Positions 5,515 to 9,939 of a DNA stretch of 9,939 bases are shown one piece after another. Source of the DNA: Acidobacteriota bacterium. GTDB taxonomy: Bacteria > Acidobacteriota > Terriglobia > Terriglobales > Acidobacteriaceae. The translations under genes and the position numbers were made by a program. Position 1 is the stretch's first letter. Every line of letters starts with the position of its first letter. The stretch covers positions 1 to 9,939 of the forward strand of contig JAKCDN010000081.1 of the NCBI GenBank assembly GCA_021841795.1, given 5' to 3'. The notes beneath the pieces are model-generated. The model saw nothing but the letters and a program-made list of their open reading frames with translations. It was not told where the DNA came from and did not search any database.

Positions 5515-8205
5515 ATGCCCGCCTGGTCTTCTCCTGTCTTTTCCTGTTCAGTGCCCATGGGTTGCCCGATCCGGCGGCCTCACCTTGCGCTCGTGCTGTT
5601 GGGGCTGATTCTCTTCGCGTGGAATCTGGCCGTCGCGCAATCCACCACCATCAGCGGCGCCGTCTATGATCCCCGCGCCAGCAACGCACTGCCGTTGCCC
5701 AACGTGCTTGTCTATGCCTCGACCATGCCCGTCAGCGTGCCGCCCTCCGGCGTGCAGTGTCTCACCTACGCGAATCAGGTCCCCAGCGGTCCCAATGTCG
5801 TCAGCTACACCTACTCCGCGGTGGACGGCACCTTCACCCTGCAGAACATCCCCCAGAATGCCGACTACACCATCGTCATTCAGGCGGGCAAGTGGCAGCG
5901 CCAGTTCGATCAGTCGGTGGGCGCTGCGCCGGTGACTGGCCTGGTTCTGAATATGCCTGCGAACCACACCCAGGGCAGCATCCCTCGTATCGCCATCGCC
6001 ACCGGATCGGCCGATGCTGCCGAGTGCGTGCTCCGCGACATGGGCATCTCCGATTCTGAATTTACCGACGACAATGGCACGGTTAACCCTGGCGGCTACA
6101 TTCATCTGTACAGGGGCTCGTCGTCGTCGGGCGCGGAGATCGATGCCTCCACGCCTTCCGAAACCACTCTCATGTCCAGTTCCTCGATATTGAATGCCTA
6201 CGATTTGGTCATGTTCCCCTGCGAGGGAACCGCGCGCAACCAGCCCATCGCCGCCGGCGCCACCAACCTGCTGAACTTTGCCGAGGCCGGCGGACGCATC
6301 TTCGCCACGCACTTTAGTTATGTCTGGCTCGATCCCGCCGACGCCGCGCAGTTTGGCAACGTTGCCGATTGGACCACCGCCTCTGCGAAGCAGATCGGCA
6401 GCGGCGTGGGCACGGTGCAGACTGACTTTAGCGATGGCGCGGTTCTGGCGCAGTGGCTGCAGAACTCCGGCGCCACCCTGGCCGGTTCGCCCAATCAAAT
6501 CGATATCTCCGTCCTGCGCACCGATGTCGCCGGCGTCGTGGCTCCGGCCCAGTCCTGGCTCACGCTCAAGAGCGGGTCGTATAACGGGCAAACTGGAAAT
6601 CCGGTTATGCAGATGACCTTCAACGTGCCCTTCGGCGCGCCTCCCGCGCAGCAGTGCGGCCGCGTCTTGTTCAACGACTACCACGTCTACAGCGTCTCCG
6701 ATGCCAATGCCGTATTTCCAACCGAATGCCCGAATCCGGCCACCCACGTCATGAGCGCGCAGGAGAAGATGCTCGAGTACGCGCTCTTCGATCTGTCGGC
6801 CTTTGTGCAGCCCGTCGTGGCGCCGACGCTCAATGTGACGTTCAACCCCGGCCCGCTCACCGTAAAATCAGGCGACGCGGCCGATGAGCTCACGGTCAAT
6901 GTGACCAACACCAGCGCCACCACCGAGATCGGAAACTCCGCCGTCCTCGCTTTCAGCCTTGCCGGCCTGCCTGCGCCTGTCACCGTGACGGCAATCAACG
7001 ACCCTACCGGTGGATGGATCTGCTCCGTTACGACCTTGTCTTGCACCCGCAATGTCAGCCTGCCGGCAAACTCCAGCGACTCTGTCACGCTGACGCTCAG
7101 CGTGCCCTCCTACACGGCGCTTGCCGGCTATTCAGGGCAGATCACCGCGACTGTCTCCAGCGTCACCTTCTCGACCAACCCGTCCTTTGCCGGGAACCTG
7201 GTCTTCCAGCAGGCTCCGCCCATCTCCTGGGCTCAGCCCGCGAATATCGTTTATGGCACGCCGCTGGGCCTCGCGCAGCTCGATGCCGCGTCCACTATCG
7301 CCGGCGCCTTCACCTACTCGCCTGCGGCCGGATCCATCCTTGGTACCGGGCCCCAGACCCTCACCGCAACCTTCTCTCCAACCGATACCGTCGACTACAC
7401 CACCGGTACCGCCAGCGTAAAACTTACCGTTATTCCCGGCACGCCAACCATTGCGCTCACCGCGTCGGCAAATCCCGTCTTCCTCACCTATGCCGTGTCC
7501 CTGACCGCCAGCCTTCCCTCCTACGCTTCGTCTGAGACCGGAACCATGACCTTCTACTCCGGTTCCAGTCCTCTGGGGACCGCGACCGTCTCCGGCGGCT
7601 CCGCTACGCTCACCACCACGTCCCTCGCCGCAGGCGCGCAGGCGATCACCGCCGCCTACTCCGGCGATGCCAACTACGGGCCAGCCTCCAGCGCTCCCAT
7701 CGCTGAAACCGTACAGGACTTCACCCTCGCCTTCGCCAACGGCAACGGCAGCGTGACGACGCCGCCCGGAACCCAGGCCATCTATACCCTTGTTGTTGCC
7801 CCCACCGTCGGATCCACTCTGCCGGCCCCGGTGACCCTGAGCGCGAGCAACCTGCCTTTTGGCATGACGGCCTCTTTTGCGCCCGCCGCAGTCGCATCCG
7901 GCTCGTCGGCGGCCACGGTCACCATGACCCTGACTTTGCCCGGCAAAGCGGCCAGTGCGCGGCTGCGCCGTCCCCTCGGCCGTGGCGCTTTCCCGGTCGC
8001 CCTCGGGCTCCTTCTGCTCCCCGTTGCGGGCAGACTGCGCAAAGTGCGCGCGCGGCTCATCGTCCTGTTCATCATGGCAGCTGCGCTGGCCGCCGGCTTC
8101 ACCGGTTGCGGTGTCACCACCACGCCGCACAGCTTCTCCTTCACGGTGACGGCAACTTCCGGTTCGCTCTCGCATGCCGTTACGCCTGGTCTTACCGTGG
8201 AATAA
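5515..8205 (+). CDS. Large exported protein with CNA-B-like, GATase1/ThuA-like, MBG and Ig-like domains and a C-terminal membrane hairpin
   Basis: An 896-residue cell-envelope protein. A signal peptide is visible: positively charged IRRPH, then LALVLLGLILFAWNLAVA, with likely cleavage after AVA near residue 41. Residues about 45-150 look like a carboxypeptidase-regulatory/CNA-B beta-sandwich (ISGAVYDP, DGTFTLQNIPQNADYTIVIQ). Residues about 157-430 resemble a GATase1/ThuA-like alpha/beta domain (PRIAIATGSADAAECVLRDM, YDLVMFPCEG, AEAGGRIFATHFSYVW, FNDYHVYSV). Residues 440-565 are a DUF11-like beta-sandwich, 570-640 an MBG-like module (WAQPANIVYGTPLGLAQLDA), 643-735 a bacterial Ig-like repeat (GTMTFYSGSSPLG, AAYSGDANY), and 736-896 a last Ig-like domain interrupted by two hydrophobic helices (826-839 and 848-863) ending in FTGCG. 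The ATG at 5515 follows GAGGG (5502-5506) by eight bases; a TTG at 5512 and an ATG at 5557 are poorer starts. Role inferred as surface or adhesion-related; the enzyme activity of the middle domain is unknown. Confidence 0.9.
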   Translation: MPAWSSPVFSCSVPMGCPIRRPHLALVLLGLILFAWNLAVAQSTTISGAVYDPRASNALPLPNVLVYASTMPVSVPPSGVQCLTYANQVPSGPNVVSYTYSAVDGTFTLQNIPQNADYTIVIQAGKWQRQFDQSVGAAPVTGLVLNMPANHTQGSIPRIAIATGSADAAECVLRDMGISDSEFTDDNGTVNPGGYIHLYRGSSSSGAEIDASTPSETTLMSSSSILNAYDLVMFPCEGTARNQPIAAGATNLLNFAEAGGRIFATHFSYVWLDPADAAQFGNVADWTTASAKQIGSGVGTVQTDFSDGAVLAQWLQNSGATLAGSPNQIDISVLRTDVAGVVAPAQSWLTLKSGSYNGQTGNPVMQMTFNVPFGAPPAQQCGRVLFNDYHVYSVSDANAVFPTECPNPATHVMSAQEKMLEYALFDLSAFVQPVVAPTLNVTFNPGPLTVKSGDAADELTVNVTNTSATTEIGNSAVLAFSLAGLPAPVTVTAINDPTGGWICSVTTLSCTRNVSLPANSSDSVTLTLSVPSYTALAGYSGQITATVSSVTFSTNPSFAGNLVFQQAPPISWAQPANIVYGTPLGLAQLDAASTIAGAFTYSPAAGSILGTGPQTLTATFSPTDTVDYTTGTASVKLTVIPGTPTIALTASANPVFLTYAVSLTASLPSYASSETGTMTFYSGSSPLGTATVSGGSATLTTTSLAAGAQAITAAYSGDANYGPASSAPIAETVQDFTLAFANGNGSVTTPPGTQAIYTLVVAPTVGSTLPAPVTLSASNLPFGMTASFAPAAVASGSSAATVTMTLTLPGKAASARLRRPLGRGAFPVALGLLLLPVAGRLRKVRARLIVLFIMAAALAAGFTGCGVTTTPHSFSFTVTATSGSLSHAVTPGLTVE

Positions 8206-8686
8206 TCAACCACACTGCGCCAGGCAGCATGCAGGCGTCCTGCGTCCTCGCAAGCCTGCTCCGCGATCGCGGCCCGCTCTCTGCGGCCAGGTCGGTATGC
8301 GCCCTGCAACCAGGCCGGTCTGTAGTTTGGAGAAGTGCTTCGCCTTTCGGCGGCTGAATCTGCCCTGTCGAAGCGCGCCCGCGTTGCTGGCAGCTCGCGC
8401 GCTCTTCGTGCCGATCCCGGCAGACAGCGTGTTCAAGGGACCGGCCCGCCGCGTCGAACACGCAGCGGGTCGGATTCATCGCGTCCGAAAAATACCCTTG
8501 AGAGCCGGGGGAGGGCTCACTCCTTTTGACGCGGGGTGGCGGAATTTGTTGCGGAAACTGTATCCGGCCGTCTTACATCGCAGGAGAGGGGCGCCGTGCC
8601 ATCCTGCCCCGTATCCATCCGGTGTCCTGCGGCCATCTCCATCGGGAAACCCAGCCCGGCTCGGTGCTTCCATCGAGCGAAGCGCC
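8206..8686. other. Intergenic region of 481 bases between convergent genes
   Basis: This lies between the 3' ends of the large exported protein gene (plus) and yqeY (minus). No open frame has a ribosome binding site or protein-like composition. Structures seen are the long imperfect inverted repeat at 8441-8473 (listed separately) and a 5-bp hairpin GAGCC/GGCTC at 8502-8518 followed by TCCTTTTG, a weak plus-strand terminator candidate about 300 bases after the stop. The 12 bases GGTGGCGGAATT near 8533-8544 match the start of the D-arm region of tRNA-Leu, but no tRNA can be built around them. Confidence 0.55.
8441..8473. terminator. Long imperfect inverted repeat between convergent genes (possible two-way terminator)
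   Basis: CCGGCCCGCCGCGT (8441-8454) pairs with ACGCAGCGGGTCGG (8460-8473): twelve Watson-Crick pairs, one G-U and one mismatch, around the loop CGAAC. It is the strongest hairpin between the convergent genes. Neither side carries a T run, and it lies more than 200 bases from both stop codons, so a terminator role is only plausible. A REP-like repeat or relic sequence is equally possible. Confidence 0.35.
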
Positions 8687-9190
8687 TTACGACGCCAGAT
8701 GCTTCTTCACCGCCTCGCTCACCAGGCGGCCCTCTGCCCGCACTCCTGCAGCTTGCAGCCTGGCTTGGACGGCCTTCATCGCCGTTCCCATATCCTTTTG
8801 CGTCGGCTTGTGGCCCAGTGCTCCTTCCAGCTCGCTCAGGGCCTCGGACACCAGTTGCGCCACTCCCGCTGCGTCCAGCGCCTTGGGCAGAAACTCCTCA
8901 ATTACCAGAATTTCGGCCTGTTCCTTGGCCGCCAGCTCCGGCCGGCCGCCCTTGGTGAACTGTTCAATCGAGTCGCGTCGCTGCTTGATCATCGTCGCCA
9001 GCACCTGCTCGGATTCCGCCTGGGTGAGCGTCGCGTCGATCTGCTTCTGCGCGCCGCGCTTTTCGATGGCTTTGTTCATCAGCGCGGACTTCACCATCCG
9101 CAGCGTTCCGGTGCGCTCGGCGTCGTGCGCCTTCATCGCGGTAACAATCTGCTTGCTGATCTGGGCTTCAAGTGTGGCGGATTCAGACAT
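8687..9190 (-). CDS. yqeY: GatB/YqeY domain-containing protein
   Basis: A 167-residue soluble protein of the YqeY family, homologous to the C-terminal tRNA-binding helical region of GatB, a subunit of the Asp-tRNA(Asn)/Glu-tRNA(Gln) amidotransferase. Stand-alone YqeY proteins are thought to act on or near tRNA, but their function is not established. The family pattern is complete: ERTGTLRMVKSALMNKAIEK (25-44), ATMIKQRRDSIEQFTKGGRPELAAKEQAEI with IEEFLP (65-102), and MGTAMKAVQARL...EGRLVSEAVKKHL (134-165). The ATG at 9190 was chosen because AGGAG (9204-9200) lies nine bases upstream and the family begins here. The frame stays open for a further 68 codons upstream, but that translation is unlike the family and lies over the promoter. 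No gatA/gatC or rpsU is nearby, unlike many bacteria where yqeY follows rpsU. The FecR-type gene is divergent. Confidence 0.95.
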   Translation of the reverse strand: MSESATLEAQISKQIVTAMKAHDAERTGTLRMVKSALMNKAIEKRGAQKQIDATLTQAESEQVLATMIKQRRDSIEQFTKGGRPELAAKEQAEILVIEEFLPKALDAAGVAQLVSEALSELEGALGHKPTQKDMGTAMKAVQARLQAAGVRAEGRLVSEAVKKHLAS

Positions 9191-9222
9191 CTGTACAAAC
9201 TCCTGTGACCCGGTTGCATCGA

Positions 9223-9251
9223 AATATAGACAGGGACAGCGATCGTGAAAA
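9223..9251 (-). promoter_or_regulatory. Sigma-70-like promoter for yqeY
   Basis: On the minus strand TTTTCA (9251-9246, four of six matches to TTGACA) is followed after exactly 17 bases by TATATT (9228-9223, five of six matches to TATAAT). Transcription would start near 9216, giving a leader of roughly 25 bases that contains the ribosome binding site at 9204-9200. Position and spacing agree with the chosen ATG and rule out the longer upstream frame. Confidence 0.5.
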
Positions 9252-9416
9252 GCCGGCTGCAATCCGTAAACAGAGCTGCAGGCATCCACGCCAAGCAATG
9301 CGGGCCAATAGGAGATTGTAATCACTTTGCGCCGCCGATGCACAATCTCGGCTTGGGGATGCAGGCGCGCAAAATTTTCAATTTCACCCCGCAAAATCGA
9401 TTCTGCAGCCCCCTGC

Positions 9417-9447
9417 GGAACTTTATTCCCCGCTTGGCATTTATACG
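9417..9447 (+). promoter_or_regulatory. Possible ECF-type promoter for the FecR-domain gene
   Basis: GGAACTTT (9417-9424) matches the -35 element typical of extracytoplasmic-function sigma factors. An AT-rich TTTATACG stretch (9440-9447) begins about 16 bases after GGAACTT, where an ECF -10 would lie. The -10 consensus differs between ECF groups and cannot be checked here. TATACG alone could also serve as a sigma-70 -10, but it lacks a -35 at the right distance. Transcription would start about 40 bases before the FecR-type start codon. Confidence 0.35.
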
Positions 9448-9455
9448 ATTGAACG

Positions 9456-9494
9456 ATGTTCCAGAGAGCGATGCACGGAGGTGCAAGGCCATGA
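9456..9494 (+). other. Short upstream open frame overlapping the FecR-type start codon
   Basis: ATG at 9456, or in frame at 9471, opens a frame that ends at TGA 9492-9494. The shorter version encodes MHGGARP and the longer adds MFQRA. The stop overlaps the next gene's start as ATGA, and the downstream gene's GGAGGT ribosome binding site lies inside it. No good ribosome binding site precedes either ATG. It may be chance or a coupling leader peptide. Confidence 0.15.
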
Positions 9495-9939
9495 GAAACT
9501 CCAAAACCATCATTGCCCTGGCAGTCATGGCGTTGGCCGCTTTACCGGCGGCCGGCGCTGATTTCCCCAGTGCGAGCGGATCCGATAATCCGCCGCAACC
9601 CGGCGCTATCAACTACATCGAAGGTGCGGCCTTCCTCGACGGCAACCCTCTGAATAACCAGAGCGTTGGCTCGGTCACCCTGGGCCCCGGCCAGATCCTC
9701 AGCACCGGCTCCGGCAAGGTGGAAATCCTGCTCACTCCGGGAATCTTTCTCCGCGTCGGCTCCAACAGCTCGATCAAGATGATCTCTCCCGACATCGAAG
9801 AGACACAGGTCGAAATCGACAAAGGCCAGGCCGGTATTGAAGTGGATCAGATCCTCCCCCAGAATATGGTGCAGATTATCGACGCCGGCGTCACCACGCA
9901 ACTGATGAAGACCGGCTACTACGAGTTCAAGGCGACGCA
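9491..9939 (+). CDS. Secreted FecR-domain protein, N-terminal part (runs off window)
   Basis: The frame runs 149 codons from the ATG at 9491 to the window edge without a stop. The start is secured by GGAGGT (9477-9482), eight bases upstream. A Sec signal peptide is clear: MRNSK, then TIIALAVMALAALPAAGA, with likely cleavage near residue 23. Residues about 38-149 match the FecR beta-rich domain: INYIEGAAFLDGNPL, SVTLGPGQILSTGSGKVEIL, LTPGIFLRVGSNSSIKMISP, then ETQVEIDKGQAGIEV. Classical FecR is an inner-membrane anti-sigma partner of FecI that senses TonB receptors. This protein instead starts with a cleavable signal peptide and no cytoplasmic anti-sigma part, so it belongs to the exported FecR-domain group common in Acidobacteriota, whose role is unknown. 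Periplasmic or surface location is inferred. It is transcribed away from yqeY. The C-terminal half is not visible. Confidence 0.9.
   Translation, partial: MRNSKTIIALAVMALAALPAAGADFPSASGSDNPPQPGAINYIEGAAFLDGNPLNNQSVGSVTLGPGQILSTGSGKVEILLTPGIFLRVGSNSSIKMISPDIEETQVEIDKGQAGIEVDQILPQNMVQIIDAGVTTQLMKTGYYEFKAT

Noticed and set aside
5548..6747. 399-codon minus-strand frame opposite the large exported protein
   Set aside because: Gly/Arg/His-rich shadow of a GC-rich gene, with no domain pattern. The plus-strand protein is clearly real.
8533..8544. GGTGGCGGAATT, matching the start of the D-arm region of tRNA-Leu
   Set aside because: No matching acceptor, anticodon or T-arm follows, and no GTTCGA-type T-loop is present within 90 bases. 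Probably chance.
9191..9394. Longer yqeY starting at 9394
   Set aside because: The ATG at 9190 has AGGAG nine bases upstream, the family begins there, and the likely promoter lies inside the extra segment.

Overview
The window is GC-rich bacterial chromosome with ordinary spacing and no sign of plasmid, phage, transposon or CRISPR sequence. Gene content points to Acidobacteriota, most likely Terriglobales. The signs are a very long secreted Ig-like/MBG repeat protein with a hydrophobic C-terminal anchor followed by Thr-Gly-Cys-Gly, a secreted FecR-domain protein, and a YraN nuclease with an extra N-terminal stretch. This placement is inference from family recognition; no rRNA or other phylogenetic marker is present.

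Layout, left to right. Positions 1-155 hold the 5' end of an unrecognised gene on the minus strand. About 650 bases without a convincing gene follow, with a strong hairpin at 678-718 that probably ends tal. The transaldolase gene (tal, minus) fills 807-1808. A 506-base divergent region carries several consecutive inverted repeats. Then comes a class III PLP aminotransferase (plus, 2315-3709), closed by a 9-bp hairpin. A YraN/UPF0102 putative nuclease (plus, 4006-4497) follows, then a FadR-type GntR regulator (plus, 4618-5304) with a recognisable promoter and repeat/dyad sequences. The largest gene (plus, 5515-8205) encodes an exported protein with a CNA-B-like domain, a GATase1/ThuA-like domain, MBG and Ig-like domains and a C-terminal helical hairpin. 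After a 481-base gap comes a YqeY/GatB-domain protein (minus, 8687-9190). Diverging from it is the start of a secreted FecR-domain protein (plus, 9491 to the window end).

How the genes work together: most look like independent transcription units of housekeeping or cell-surface function, and I see no shared pathway. Transaldolase serves the pentose phosphate pathway, the aminotransferase amino-acid or omega-amino metabolism, YqeY possibly tRNA-dependent amidation or tRNA quality control, and YraN possibly DNA processing. The GntR regulator has no obvious catabolic operon beside it, so its target is not evident. I did not find a clear new multi-gene system. The most unusual items are the architecture of the large exported protein, the possible switch-like leader before the aminotransferase, the operator-like cluster before the GntR gene, and the leader of the FecR-type gene.
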